DNA from: DASQZK01 sp963763215
GTDB lineage: Bacteria; Bacteroidota; Bacteroidia; Bacteroidales; GCA-2748055
Assembly (NCBI GenBank): GCA_963763215.1
Contig: CAVXNX010000031.1
Coordinates: 248,001 to 312,000 of the forward strand
Direction: 5' to 3'
Length of the DNA stretch: 64,000 nt
Position 1 is the first letter of the stretch, and each line of letters begins with the position of its first letter. Below the pieces are notes generated by a model. That model was not told where the DNA came from. It saw only the letters and a list, made by a program, of their open reading frames with translations, and did no database searches. Positions 1 to 9,832 of the stretch are shown in pieces. The translations under genes and the position numbers were made by a program.

Positions 1-110
1 TTACAACTCCGCCATGAAGCTTCTTACCGACAAACGCCGACCTTGGCCAAATCACCGAAGAGGAATACCATAAGAAGGTGGCCGAACTCAAAGGGAAGAC
101 CCAAACCTGA
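1..110 (+). CDS. 3' end of an unidentified gene (partial)
   Basis: The window opens inside a gene. The last readable frame ends at the TGA at 108-110 and its tail is hydrophilic and lysine/glutamate-rich (ITEEEYHKKV then AELKGKTQT). Upstream of about position 45 this frame hits a stop, while another frame reads YNSAMKLLTD, so a frameshift near 40-50 probably joins the two. Too little is present to assign a family. A short oligomerisation tail (SHOCT-like) is possible but not demonstrable. Confidence 0.4.
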
Positions 111-193
111 CATCTCCAGCCTCCCGTTTTTCCCTATGCTGTTAAACATAAGGCGCTGGATACCAGGTTTCAGGCATTATCGAGCATGGCCTA

Positions 194-223
194 TTGTTAT
201 CCTGCTGAAATAGCCCTAACTTG
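194..223 (+). promoter_or_regulatory. Bacteroidota-type promoter for the TPR gene
   Basis: TTG at 194-196 and TAACTTG at 217-223 are separated by 20 bases, matching the -33/-7 layout of Bacteroidota promoters (TTTG-N19..21-TAnnTTTG) with one missing T in the -7 box. The gene at 341 lies about 110 bases downstream of the expected start point. Confidence 0.45.
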
Positions 224-340
224 CTATCTGACCGACTTTAATCCGCCATTCCGCACTCCCTGGAACAACCTGTTTTCAGGTCTACTCTCCGGCCTCGCCT
301 GCCTGTGCCGTTCCCGACTACGACTAACTATAACGACCCG

Positions 341-1785
341 ATGAAAACACAACACCCATTCCGCATCCGAGTGATCCTATGCATCATCTTCCTGATGACC
401 GGCACGCTTCCTCCCACCCTCGCCCAGAATATGGCTGTGACCACCAGCTCCGATGAAGCACTGAACCTGTACTGCCAGGGAAAAATCCATCTCCTGAATC
501 TTGACAGGGCAAAGGCTGCCCTTCAGTTCGACAAGGCGATCAGCCTCGACCCGGACTTCGCCATGGCCTACGTGCTCCGTGCCTGGGCCGCCAATTCACC
601 GGACGAATACCAGTCGTTCATGAAGAAAGGATTGGCCCTGATCGATAAAATGCCCCTTTCGGAACAGAATTTTCTCCATTACGCCCAGGCCACAATGGAA
701 GGAAATACGGCCAGGAAAATGAAATACCTCAATGACCTGATGGAATTTTACCCCTACGACCCGTTCCTCCAGATCCTTGCCGGGACGCACTACCAGCTCG
801 ATGAAAAAGATGATGATAAAGCCATCGCCTTTTTCACGAAAGCCACCGAACTGGAAGAACATTCAACAGCCTGGAATCTACTGGGATATACCTACCTGGC
901 CATGAAGGATTACCAGAATGCCGAAAAATCGTTCCTGAACTACATCGAAGCTTTTCCGGACAATTTTAATCCCTATGATTCCTATGCAGAATTCCTGATG
1001 ATCCGCGGCGATCATGCCAATGCAATCATCCAGTACAGGAACGCCCTCGCAAAAGATTCCCTCTATATCCTGGCCTATAAGATGATCGGCGACAATTACA
1101 CGTTCCTGGAGGACTATGAAAGCGCCCGTCAGTCGTACCAGATGCTCTATGACAAATCGGACCGGGCCGATGAAAAGTTGCTCGCCCTGGAATACAAAGC
1201 CTGCTCTTCGCTTCACGGGAACAACCTGGACGGGGCCATTAACGGGCTGACGGAGTATGAGACCCTGGCCAGGCAAAACCAGTTGTACGACCATGCGTGG
1301 CGGGCAAATTTCCTGAAGGGTTACATCCTCTGTGAAACCGGCCACCCGGAACAGGCCCGGAAATGCTATGATGAAGCCGAACGGATCAGCCGGGAAGAGC
1401 CGGTGAGCCCCATCCTGAAAGCGCGCATGCAGGATTTTCGCTTGCATCTCATGAATTGCCATGTTTATACTTCCTCCCATGAACGGAAAATGCCCGGAAG
1501 GAGATCAGCCTCTGTTCACAGTTGAATACAAAGGAAAACGATCCGTTCTACCTCAACCTTGGAAAACTGCTCTGCGGGCGCCTGGAAATGAACGAGGGGA
1601 ACGACCGCAGGGCGCTGGACTTCTTTCAGCAGGCCAACCCGGAAAATCCCCTGACACAATATTACCTCGCCGCTATGTACCAAAAAACAGGGCGGCTCGG
1701 AGAGGCGATGGAAATGGAAATGAAGATCATCGAAAATCCCTATCTGGGCTTCGATCTCGCCCTTGCCACAAACCTGCTGAAGTAA
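341..1785 (+). CDS. Secreted TPR-repeat protein (one frameshift)
   Basis: A signal peptide (MKTQHPFRIRVILCIIFLM, cut probably after TLAQ) is followed by an all-helical chain of about 480 residues with repeated TPR-like pairs, for example around residues 55-75, 180-235 and 250-290 (motifs such as AWNLLGYTYLAMKDYQNAEKS). The start at 341 is chosen over 305 because it begins the signal peptide. The frame breaks near 1494-1500 in a CCCGGAAG stretch; the next frame continues directly (KEISLCSQLNTK) with one more TPR to the TAA at 1783-1785. Role unknown; TPR proteins usually scaffold protein contacts, here in the periplasm or at the outer membrane. Confidence 0.75.
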
Positions 1786-1805
1786 AAAACGGAACACAAC
1801 AAACC

Positions 1806-2168
1806 ATGAAACCCCAGATCAGCCAGACAAGCTTCGGGTACATCGTCGCCGGGGACGAGAAGATCACCCACGACATCATTATCCGGCTTTCCGGAAAAAT
1901 TGAGAAGCGGAAGAAGAAACTGTCGAAAGCCGAATTCGGCACGTCACATATCATCTCTCTGCGGGAGGCCGAATACGATTACGAGGACGGGGCCGAAGTG
2001 CTGATCATCGGGACAGGTCACGACAATATGGTGACCCTCTCGGAAGAAGCCGCTGAGTTCTTCCGCCGGAAGAATTGCCGGGTGGACCCCGCTCCCACTC
2101 CCCGTGCTGCGGAGCTCTGGAACCGGACAAGGCAGAAGGCAATCGGTCTGTTTCATGTGACCTGTTAG
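1806..2168 (+). CDS. Mth938-like domain protein (DUF498 family)
   Basis: A 120-residue protein with the Mth938/NDUFAF3 fold signature: SFGYIVAG near the start, then a central VLIIGTGHD and a late segment ending AIGLFHVTC. Its length fits the single-domain family. The ATG at 1806 starts 20 bases after the TPR gene; an in-frame extension upstream to 1461 overlaps the TPR gene and is not credible. The family is widespread, of unknown biochemical activity, and in mitochondria one member helps complex I assembly. No membrane segment or signal is visible, so it is probably cytosolic. Confidence 0.8.
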   Translation: MKPQISQTSFGYIVAGDEKITHDIIIRLSGKIEKRKKKLSKAEFGTSHIISLREAEYDYEDGAEVLIIGTGHDNMVTLSEEAAEFFRRKNCRVDPAPTPRAAELWNRTRQKAIGLFHVTC

Positions 2169-2322
2169 TCCACGGCGAAAACCCGGCCGGCGTTCCCGAT
2201 CGGGAGGCTTTGAAGAAGGATATAGGCTGAAGGAGAGGGAGACCGCTCAATAAACTTCACGATAAATTCCGAATTTCGACGGAAAAGGATATTTTTATAC
2301 CGTCGTCAACAGTTAACCTCCC

Positions 2323-3200
2323 ATGGCCCTCCCCAGAGAAACGGAACACCGGCTGCCCCCCTGGATGAAAGGGGAAATGCCCCGGGTAGAAAATTATCCG
2401 AAAGTCAAAAAATTGCTTTCGCGAGCTCGGGCTCCATACGGTATGCGTCAGCGCCAACTGCCCCAACAAGGGAGAATGCTGGAACAGCGGCACAGCAACA
2501 TTCATGATCCTGGGTGACAAATGCACCCGGAACTGCCGGTTCTGCCAGGTCGACACGAAGGTTCCCGATCCTCCCGACCGGGATGAACCGGAGCGCCTGG
2601 CCCGGGCCATCCGGTCGCTTCACCTGCAGCACGCCGTGATCACCTCGGTGACCCGCGACGACCTCCCCGACCAGGGTGCGGCGCATTGGGCGGAAACCAT
2701 CCGGACGGTCAGAATGCTGAACCCGGGGCTGACCATGGAAGTTCTCATCCCCGACTTCCGGGGTGATCATGCCGCTTTGGACAAAATCACGGAAGCCCGG
2801 CCCGAAGTCATCTCCCATAACCTCGAAACCGTCAGGCGGCTGACGCGGTCCGTCCGCAGCGTGGCCACTTATGAGGGAAGCCTGCGGGCTCCTGGAATAC
2901 CTTTCAAAGTCCGAAAGCATCGTCAAGACCGGGATCATGGTGGGTCTGGGCGAAACGCCGGCCGAAGTCACCGGATGCATGGACGACGCCCTGGCTGCCG
3001 GGGCAACCATCTTCACTATCGGTCAGTACCTGCAGCCCGGTCCGCGGTATTTCCCGGTCGCAGAGTATATCCGGCCCGAAGTCTTCGAACGTTACAGGGA
3101 GGAAGGCCTGGCTCGCGGATTTTCTTTCGTCGAGAGCGGCCCGCTCGTCCGGTCGTCATATCACGCCGAGCGTCATATCGTCCGCAAACCCGTTCCATAA
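2323..3200 (+). CDS. lipA: Lipoyl synthase (two frameshifts)
   Basis: Radical SAM enzyme that inserts two sulfurs into protein-bound octanoate to make lipoyl groups on 2-oxoacid dehydrogenases and the glycine cleavage H protein. Both iron-sulfur motifs are visible: the LipA-specific auxiliary-cluster pattern C-V-S-A-N-C-P-N-K-G-E-C and the radical SAM triad CTRNCRFC. The C-terminus has the family ending ESGPLVRSSYHAE. The reading is broken twice: near 2415-2425 (KKLLS to ELGLHTVC) and near 2880-2890 (TYEGSLR to LLEYLSKSE). All conserved parts are present once joined, about 292 residues, a normal length. lipB follows after 7 bases, so the pair is an operon. Confidence 0.9.
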
Positions 3201-3207
3201 TTCCTGC

Positions 3208-3892
3208 ATGATGATCGCACCCGAAGTTCAAAATCTTGGTCTGATCGATTACAAGCAAGCCTGGGACTACCAGGAAGAGCTCTTCGAAGGGGTAATCCGT
3301 TCGAAACTTAACGGTGAGGTTCACCCCGGCTATCTTCTTTTCTGTGAGCATCCTCATGTCTACACCCTCGGCCGGCATGGTGAACAGCAAAACCTTCTCA
3401 TCTCCGACCCGTTCCTGGAGTCCATCCATGCCTCCTTTTACCGGATCAACCGTGGCGGAGACATCACCTATCACGGGCCGGGGCAGATCGTGAGTTACCC
3501 GATCCTCGACCTGGATGCCTGCGGCCTGGGCATCCGGACGTATATCCATACCCTCGAAGCCTCGGTGATCGCGGCACTGGAACACTTCGGCATTCAGGCT
3601 TTCCGGCTGGAAGGCATCACCGGGGTCTGGGTCAGGGACAGAGCCACGGGCACCGACAAAAAAATCTGTGCCATCGGCGTGCGGGCCAGCCGCGGCGTCA
3701 CCATGCACGGCCTGGCTTTCAACGTGAATACCGATCTCAGCTACTTCAAATGGATCAACCCATGCGGATTCACCGACAAGGGCGTGACGTCGATGCAGGA
3801 ACAGCTCGGCCGAACTCGTGCCGGTGGATGAGGTGAGACTCGTCCTGCTGAAAAAGATGCGAAGGGAATTCGGCTTCGGTGAGGATGCCTGA
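3208..3892 (+). CDS. lipB: Octanoyl-ACP:protein octanoyltransferase (C-terminal frameshift)
   Basis: LipB transfers octanoate from acyl carrier protein to lipoyl domains, the step before LipA. Visible family motifs: YTLGRHG, RGGDITYHGPGQ (the substrate pocket, including the conserved histidine), and KKICAIGVRASRGVTMHGLAFNV with the catalytic lysine region. Two ATGs stand in tandem at 3208 and 3211. The first frame would stop at 3831, but near 3800-3815 the next frame picks up ELVPVDEVRLVLLKKM and runs to the TGA at 3890-3892, giving a normal C-terminus. It directly follows lipA in the same orientation. Confidence 0.9.
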
Positions 3893-4020
3893 GCTTTTCC
3901 TTCCCTTTCCGGAAAAACCACCCGGTTGAACTCTGCAGAGGATACCAGACTGGTAATTTGAAATCTGTCTTAATAAGCAAAAAAACCGCGCCCGGTCTTT
4001 CTTTACGATCGAATATGCGC

Positions 4021-4027
4021 TAACTTG
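4021..4027 (+). promoter_or_regulatory. Possible -7 element for the xdhC-mocA operon
   Basis: TAACTTG at 4021-4027 is the same -7 variant seen upstream of 341, 23931 and 24488. It sits 70 bases before the ATG at 4098. The expected -33 position (about 3998-4000) reads TTT, only a partial match. This is the single candidate in the 205-base gap after lipB. Confidence 0.3.
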
Positions 4028-4097
4028 GTAAGCCGGGCAGCTGCGGATCAGCCGATTATCAGGGCCTGCGGCTTTCATTTCAAATTCAAAACCGGTG

Positions 4098-5172
4098 ATG
4101 AAAAATATCTATCAGAGACTGGTTGACATGCGTCCCGAGCCGGGTTCCGTTTGCCTGGCCACCCTTTTTTCCAAAACGGGATCGGCTCCGCAAGTGCCGG
4201 GAAGCTCTGCCCTGATCACCTTCCGCGGGCTGGAAGCCGGCACGCTCGGCGGGGGGATCATGGAAGCCGAGGTCCTGAAAGCCGCCGGGGAAGCCTTGAG
4301 GACCGGGAAGTCGGCCTGTTTTGAATTCGAACTCGACAGTGATATCGCCCACACCTCGGCGGCCATCTGTGGCGGCAAAGCGGGGATCCTGATCGATGCC
4401 TCCCCGGTCCGCGACCTTGATGTTTTCCAGGTGCTGTCATCATCGCTCAGCGGACGTCGTGCCGGTGTTCTGATCACACTTTTCCGGTCCGCTCCCGGCC
4501 ATAGGGTCCATCTCACCCGCCACTGGCAGCCAAAGGGCGACACCGGTCCACTGCCGGAAACGCTCAGGGAAGTCGATCCCGGAATGATCAACCGGTGCCT
4601 GGAAGAAAAGTCGCCGGTATTTGTCGCCCTTCCCCATGGTGAAAAAGATACCGAAGAAGGGTATTTCCTTGAACCCGTTTTTCCCGCTCCCCGGCTGATC
4701 ATTGCCGGAGCCGGGCATATCGGACGTGCCCTGACTTCTCTGGCCGCCCTGCTCGATTTCGACACCCTCGTTGTTGATGACCGCCCGGAACTCGGCACAC
4801 CTCAAAACCTGCCGGAAGCCAGTGAAGTTATGACCGGTGATATCGGCCATCTCATGGAGCACCTGCCAGTCGATGCCGACACTTACATCGTCATCGTCAC
4901 CCGCGGTCACGCCGGAGACGCCGATGCCCTGAGAGCCTGCATCGGATCCCCCGCCGCCTACATCGGCATGATCGGCAGCCGGCGGAAGATCGCCCTGATG
5001 AAGAAAAAATTCCTGGAAGAGGCATGGGCCACACCGGAGCAATGGAACCGGATCCATGCCCCGGTCGGATCTGGATATCGGATCGCAGACTGTCAACGAA
5101 ATCGCGCTGAGTATCGCTGCCGAACTGGTGCTCGAAAGAAGCCGAAAACGCGGGGAACTCAAAAGGAAAAAA
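4098..5172 (+). CDS. xdhC: XdhC/CoxI-family maturation module (frameshift, reads into MocA)
   Basis: XdhC proteins bind molybdenum cofactor and deliver it, in sulfurated form, to molybdenum hydroxylases. The N-terminal half has the XdhC_CoxI pattern (SVCLATLFSKTGSAPQVPG, then EAGTLGGGIMEAEV). The second half is the Rossmann-like XdhC_C domain with RLIIAGAGHIGRAL, an acidic VVDDRPELGTP and GMIGSRRKIALM. Near 5060-5075 the frame shifts; the other frame supplies the usual end (LDIGSQTVNEIALSIAAELV) and then continues without a stop into the nucleotidyltransferase that begins about 5173. The module precedes a 2Fe-2S and a molybdopterin subunit, its likely clients. Confidence 0.85.
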
Positions 5173-5757
5173 GTTTGGGCACTCGTCCTTGCCGCCGGGG
5201 AGTCCAAACGCATGGGGACACCCAAGATGCTCCTGTCTTACGGTGAGAATACCATCATTGAGACGGTGATCGACAGGATCTGCCAGTCAAGGGTGGAAAA
5301 GATCATGCTTGTCGCCGGTTCGGGAAAAGAAGCCGTGATGGCCAAAATGGCCGGCCGGCCGGTGGAGATCTGCATAAACCCGGCGTACACACAAGGGATG
5401 TTCTCTTCCGTCAGATGTGGGTTTATGGCCATCCCGCGTGAAGCCGAAGCTGTCATGGTCTTCCTGGGCGACCAGCCGATGGTCAGGCCGCCGGTCATCG
5501 ACGACATCGTGGAAGCCTGGGAGAAATCGGGCAAGGGCATGGTCATCCCGGTATTCCAGGGTAAGCGTGGACACCCGGTGCTGATCGATGCGAAATACCG
5601 GGATGAAATCACCGGCCTGGACCCTGAACGCGGGCTGCGATCGCTTGTGGAAAATCACCCCGAGGATATCCTGGAGATTGAAACCCCGGACTCTTCTGTG
5701 CTCCGGGATATCGATACGGCATCCGATTACCAGCGGGAAATGATGCAGGAACAGTAG
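5173..5757 (+). CDS. mocA: MocA-like molybdenum cofactor cytidylyltransferase module
   Basis: MobA-like NTP transferase domain. It carries the nucleotide-binding signature LAAGESKRMGTPKMLL at its start, the metal-binding GDQPMV about 90 residues later, and GKRGHPVLI in the second half. Enzymes of this family attach CMP (or GMP) to molybdopterin; the neighbouring hydroxylase is of the type that uses the cytosine dinucleotide form, so MocA activity is inferred. There is no start codon or stop between the XdhC C-terminus and this domain: the frame that contains the XdhC tail runs straight in, so it is either a genuine XdhC-MocA fusion or a start lost to an indel. Confidence 0.8.
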   Translation, partial: VWALVLAAGESKRMGTPKMLLSYGENTIIETVIDRICQSRVEKIMLVAGSGKEAVMAKMAGRPVEICINPAYTQGMFSSVRCGFMAIPREAEAVMVFLGDQPMVRPPVIDDIVEAWEKSGKGMVIPVFQGKRGHPVLIDAKYRDEITGLDPERGLRSLVENHPEDILEIETPDSSVLRDIDTASDYQREMMQEQ

Positions 5758-5814
5758 CAGAAATCCGGGTGACTCTATGGAAACAGTCATTCATCAATAC
5801 TAAATACACGCCTT

Positions 5815-6316
5815 ATGTCTAAAGAAATCATCCGCTTTACACTCAACGGCAAACAGGTCGAGGTCAACACCGATCCGCAGAATACTCTGCTCTGGGTCCT
5901 GCGCACCGACCTGGGAGCCATGGGCACCAAGTTCGGCTGCGGCCTTGGATTTTGCGGGTCGTGCACGATCCTTCTCAATGGCGAGCCGTTGCGGTCGTGC
6001 ATGCTATCGGCTTCCGATGCCAGGGGAAAGAAAATCACCACCATCGAAGGACTTTCGGTCAATGGGAAGCTCCATCCTCTCCAGCAGGCATTCATGGACC
6101 ATGATGCCCTGCAATGCGGCTACTGTACGCCGGGGATGATCCTCACAGCCTTCGGTCTCCTGGCTAAAAATCCCGGATCCCACGGAAAAGGAGATCATCG
6201 ATGGCATGGAGGGAAACCTTTGCCGCTGCGGGGCTCACAAACGGATCGTCGAAGCGGTCAAGTCGGCCGCCAAAGTCATGAAAAACAGTCATCCTGCTTT
6301 ATCGGAGAAGGAATAG
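5815..6316 (+). CDS. 2Fe-2S subunit of a molybdenum hydroxylase (frameshift)
   Basis: Small electron-transfer subunit of the xanthine dehydrogenase/isoquinoline 1-oxidoreductase family (IorA/CoxS type). The plant-type ferredoxin cluster ligands are visible as GCGLGFCGSC plus a later cysteine (EPLRSC), and the second cluster as QCGYCTPG with CRCG near the C-terminus. The frame shifts near 6165-6175 (KNPG to DPTEKEII); the joined product of about 167 residues has normal length and ends at the TAG at 6314-6316. It lies between the maturation genes and the large subunit, so the four form one operon. Confidence 0.88.
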
Positions 6317-6423
6317 ATCCGCCTCTCCAAAAGTCAGGCGGTATCAGGGCTATGCTGAAACGCCCGTACATCAGCCGTTAAATCAGGTTCTTTTCACGGG
6401 TTCACGGTTAAAAATCAAGTCTC

Positions 6424-8584
6424 ATGAAAAAAAAGAAAATCAACGGGTCCGGCACAACGGATCAACAACGATAGCTTCAACCTCAGACGGCGCGATTTCC
6501 TGAAACTGCTCGGCAGCGGGATCGTGGTCACCTTCCTGGCCACCGAGCCATACGAGCTGCTGGCCCAGGACCAGCGACGCAAACTTCCTTCCGATTTCAA
6601 CGCCTTCCTTCGTATTGACGAGGACGGGAAAATCAGCTGCTTCACCGGCAAGATCGAGATGGGCCAGGGCATCATCACCTCGCTGGCGCAGATGCTGGCC
6701 GACGAGATGAATGTCCGCCTGGACGATGTGACCATGGTCATGGGCGACACCGATCTCTGCCCCTGGGATATGGGAACCTTCGGGTCCATGTCGACCCGGT
6801 TTTTCGGTCCTCCTCTCCGGGCGGCGGCCGCAGAAGCCAGGGCTGTTCTCCTTGATCTGGCGTCAGAGAAGCTCGATGTGCCGGCAGATCAGCTGAAAAT
6901 CAGCGACGGAACCATCTACGATCCCGTTCATCCGACCAAAAAGGTCACGTATGCCCAATTGACCAAAGGTCAGAAAATCGAGCGTCATCTAACCAAAACA
7001 CCGGAACTTGAAGATCCCTCGGAATTCACCATCTCGGGAAAACCGGAACTTCGGCGTGATGCCTACGAAAAAGTCACCGGCCAGGCCAAATATTCCGGTG
7101 ACATCCGCATCCCGGGGATGAAGTATGCAAAGATCCTCCGTCCGCCCTCACATGGCGCCACGCTGAAAAGCGCCGACACCTCCGAAGCGGAAAAAATCGA
7201 GGGGGTGCAGATCTTCCGTGACGGTGATTTCATTGCCGCCCTGCATGATTTCCCCGACATGGCCGCCATCGCCGTCGCAAAGATGAAGGCCGAATACGAT
7301 TTCGATGAGATGCCCGTGGATGATAAATCCATCTTCGATCACCTGCTCAATGTCGCCACCGAGGGCGAAACCGTTTCCGAAAAGGGAGACCTGAAGGCGG
7401 GGGAAAAAGCCTCCGATAAGGTCTTTGAGTCGAAATACCTGAACAGCTATGTCGCCCATGCTCCGATGGAACCCCATACAGCCGTGGCCCACCTCGAAGG
7501 CGACAAGATCACCGTGTGGGCTTCCACCCAAACGCCCTTCCGGTTGCAGGAAGAAGTCGCCCGGCTGCTGGACTTCCCGCTCGAAAAGGTCAGGGTCATC
7601 ACCCCTTTCGTCGGGGGTGGCTTTGGCGGTAAAAGTCATAACCAGCAGGCCGAAGAGGCTGCCCGCCTGGCAAAGATGAGCGGTAAGCCGGTGATTGTGG
7701 TCTGGGACCGCAAGGAAGAATTTTTCAACGATACCTTCCGTCCGGCGGCGGTCGTGAACGTGAAATCCGGTATCGACAAAGACGGGAACATCACCCTCTG
7801 GGACTATAACCAGTATTTTGCCGGTTCCCGCGGTTCCGACACGATTTATGATGTGCCTCATCAGAAGACCATGTCGTATATGCGCGGCACGTCGCAGGTT
7901 CATCCTTTCGGCACCGGGGCCTGGCGCGCACCCGGAAACAACACCAACACCTTCGCACGGGAATCGCAGATCGACATTATGGCCGCAGCGGCCGGTATGG
8001 ATCCCCTTGAATTCAGACTTAAAAACCTTAAGGATGAAAAAATGATCGCCGTGCTGAAGGCCGTGGCTGACAAATTCGGCTGGACACCAGCTAAGGCCCC
8101 CTCGGGACGCGGTTACGGCATTGCTCTGGGAACCGATGCCGGAACCTGGGTGGCCCATATGGCCGAGGTCAGGGTGAACGAAAAAACCGGCAGGGTCAAA
8201 GTGGTCAGGGTGGCCTGTGCACAGGATATGGGTCACGCCATAAATCCCGAAGGCGCCACCATACAGATGGAAGGCTGCATCACCATGGGGCTCGGATACG
8301 CCCTCACGGAAGAGGTGAAATTTACAGGAGGTGAAGTCCATGATCACAATTTCGACAGTTATACCCTTCCGCATTTCTCATGGCTGCCTGAAATCGAAAC
8401 CGTCATTCTCCACCGTCCGGATGCCCCGCCACAGGGAGGTGGTGAACCGGCCATCATCGCCATGGGAGGGCTCATTGCCAATGCGGTGTTCGATGCCACC
8501 GGGGCCCGTCTCTACCAGCTGCCCATGACACCCGCCAGGGTGCTGGAGGCCCTGAAAAACAGGAACGGGTCATCAGCCGGGTGA
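6424..8584 (+). CDS. Tat-exported molybdopterin-binding hydroxylase large subunit
   Basis: About 720 residues of the isoquinoline 1-oxidoreductase beta / aldehyde oxidase large-subunit family. A twin-arginine signal (LRRRDFLKLLG, about residues 22-32) shows export of the folded, cofactor-loaded enzyme to the periplasm. Cofactor-binding stretches include TGKIEMGQG, FVGGGFGGK, GAWRAPG, AQDMGHAINPEG and the C-terminal GGGEPAI holding the usual catalytic glutamate. The only ATG (6424) is one base out of frame with the Tat signal; dropping one A from the run of eight A after it restores the frame. The substrate (aldehyde or N-heterocycle) cannot be told from sequence. Confidence 0.85.
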
Positions 8585-8676
8585 AGCGTCAGTAGTTTCT
8601 GACATCCGCCTCGTTTTCCTCTAAACTATTTGCCACCGTCCCGGTTAGGCTATACATACACTTAAATTCTGTCGCC

Positions 8677-9705
8677 ATGAAAGCAATGGTTTTGAATAAA
8701 ATTACAGATGTCAGAAAAAATGAAACACCGCTTGTGTATAAGGATGTCCCGGATCCCGTACCGGGTGATTATGAGATCCTGATAAAAGTTTCCGTATGCG
8801 GGGTGTGCCATACCGAGCTCGACGAGATCGAAGGGCGGACGGCGCCTCCTCATCTTCCGGTGATCCCGGGTCACCAGGTGGTGGGAAGGGTCGAAGACAG
8901 GGGCAAAAATGCCACCCGTTTCGAAAAAGGGGCCCGCGTCGGTGTGGCCTGGATCTTTTCGTCATGCGGACGTTGTGATTACTGCCGTTCGGGTAATGAG
9001 AACCTGTGCGATTCCTTTAAGGCCACCGGCCGTGATGCCAACGGCGGCTATGCCGAATACATGACGGTTCCGGAAGATTATGCCTACCCCATCCCGGAAG
9101 TTTTCACCGATTCACAGGCGGCACCCCTGCTCTGTGCCGGCGCGGTGGGATACCGGGCACTGAGATTGTCAAAGCCCGCCGACAGGCAGCTGATCGGCCT
9201 CACCGGATTCGGTGCGTCGGGTCACCTGGTCATCCACATGATCAGACACCGGTACCCCCAATCCAGGATCCATGTCTTCGCCCGCAAGGAAGAGGAGCGG
9301 AAATTCGCCGAAGAGCTGGGCGCTCACTGGACCGGCGATTCCACCGACAGGGTGCCCGAACTGCTCCATGCGATCATCGATACCACACCGGTATGGAAAC
9401 CGGATGTGGAAGCCCTGAGAAACCTTCGGCCGGGGGGAAGACTGGTCATCAATGCCATCCGTAAGGAAGACATTGATAAGGATTATCTCATGAACCTCAA
9501 TTACCACGAGTACCTCTGGATGGAAAAGGAAATCAAGAGCGTCGCCAATGTCGCCCGCCAGGATGTCAGGGAATGCCTTGACCTGTCGGCCGAGATCCCA
9601 CTGATCCCGGAGATTCGTGAGTTTCCCCTGAAAGACGCCAACAAAGCACTCACCGAGATGAAAAACAGTAAGATCCGGGGCGCCAAAGTCCTCGTGATCG
9701 GATGA
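8677..9705 (+). CDS. Zinc-dependent alcohol dehydrogenase
   Basis: A 342-residue medium-chain dehydrogenase. Catalytic zinc ligands are seen in VCGVCHTELDE and PGHQVVG; the structural zinc site is the four-cysteine lobe CGRCDYCRSGNENLC. The coenzyme domain is somewhat atypical: instead of GxGxxG it reads LTGFGASGHLV. The start ATG at 8677 gives a full-length protein. It follows the hydroxylase operon by 92 bases in the same direction; an alcohol-to-aldehyde-to-acid route with the hydroxylase is a reasonable inference only. Substrate is unknown. Confidence 0.85.
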   Translation: MKAMVLNKITDVRKNETPLVYKDVPDPVPGDYEILIKVSVCGVCHTELDEIEGRTAPPHLPVIPGHQVVGRVEDRGKNATRFEKGARVGVAWIFSSCGRCDYCRSGNENLCDSFKATGRDANGGYAEYMTVPEDYAYPIPEVFTDSQAAPLLCAGAVGYRALRLSKPADRQLIGLTGFGASGHLVIHMIRHRYPQSRIHVFARKEEERKFAEELGAHWTGDSTDRVPELLHAIIDTTPVWKPDVEALRNLRPGGRLVINAIRKEDIDKDYLMNLNYHEYLWMEKEIKSVANVARQDVRECLDLSAEIPLIPEIREFPLKDANKALTEMKNSKIRGAKVLVIG

Positions 9706-9767
9706 TCAGCAATGGTCCTCCTGAAAAATAAGCGGCCCGCGCAACCCCAGGCATTAAAATTCCATCA

Positions 9768-9798
9768 TTGACATTGAAAAGATGATGTTTTAGCTTTG
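9768..9798 (+). promoter_or_regulatory. Bacteroidota promoter for the DNRLRE lipoprotein
   Basis: TTG (9768-9770) and TAGCTTTG (9791-9798), a perfect TAnnTTTG box, are spaced by 20 bases. The ATG at 9833 is about 28 bases downstream of the expected transcription start. Confidence 0.65.
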
Positions 9799-9832
9799 TA
9801 AGGAACATTGAAAAAACAGAGGAGGCCCCCCG

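Noticed and set aside
1461..1805. Upstream extension of the Mth938-like gene
   Set aside because: It overlaps the TPR gene in another frame and reads as non-conserved, arginine/glycine-rich sequence; the family starts at the ATG at 1806.
3016..3921. Long minus-strand reading frame over lipB
   Set aside because: It is the complement of a GC-rich gene with clear LipB motifs; no motif or signal of its own.
7148..8374. 408-codon minus-strand frame inside the hydroxylase gene
   Set aside because: Shadow of the molybdopterin subunit; the forward frame has all family motifs.
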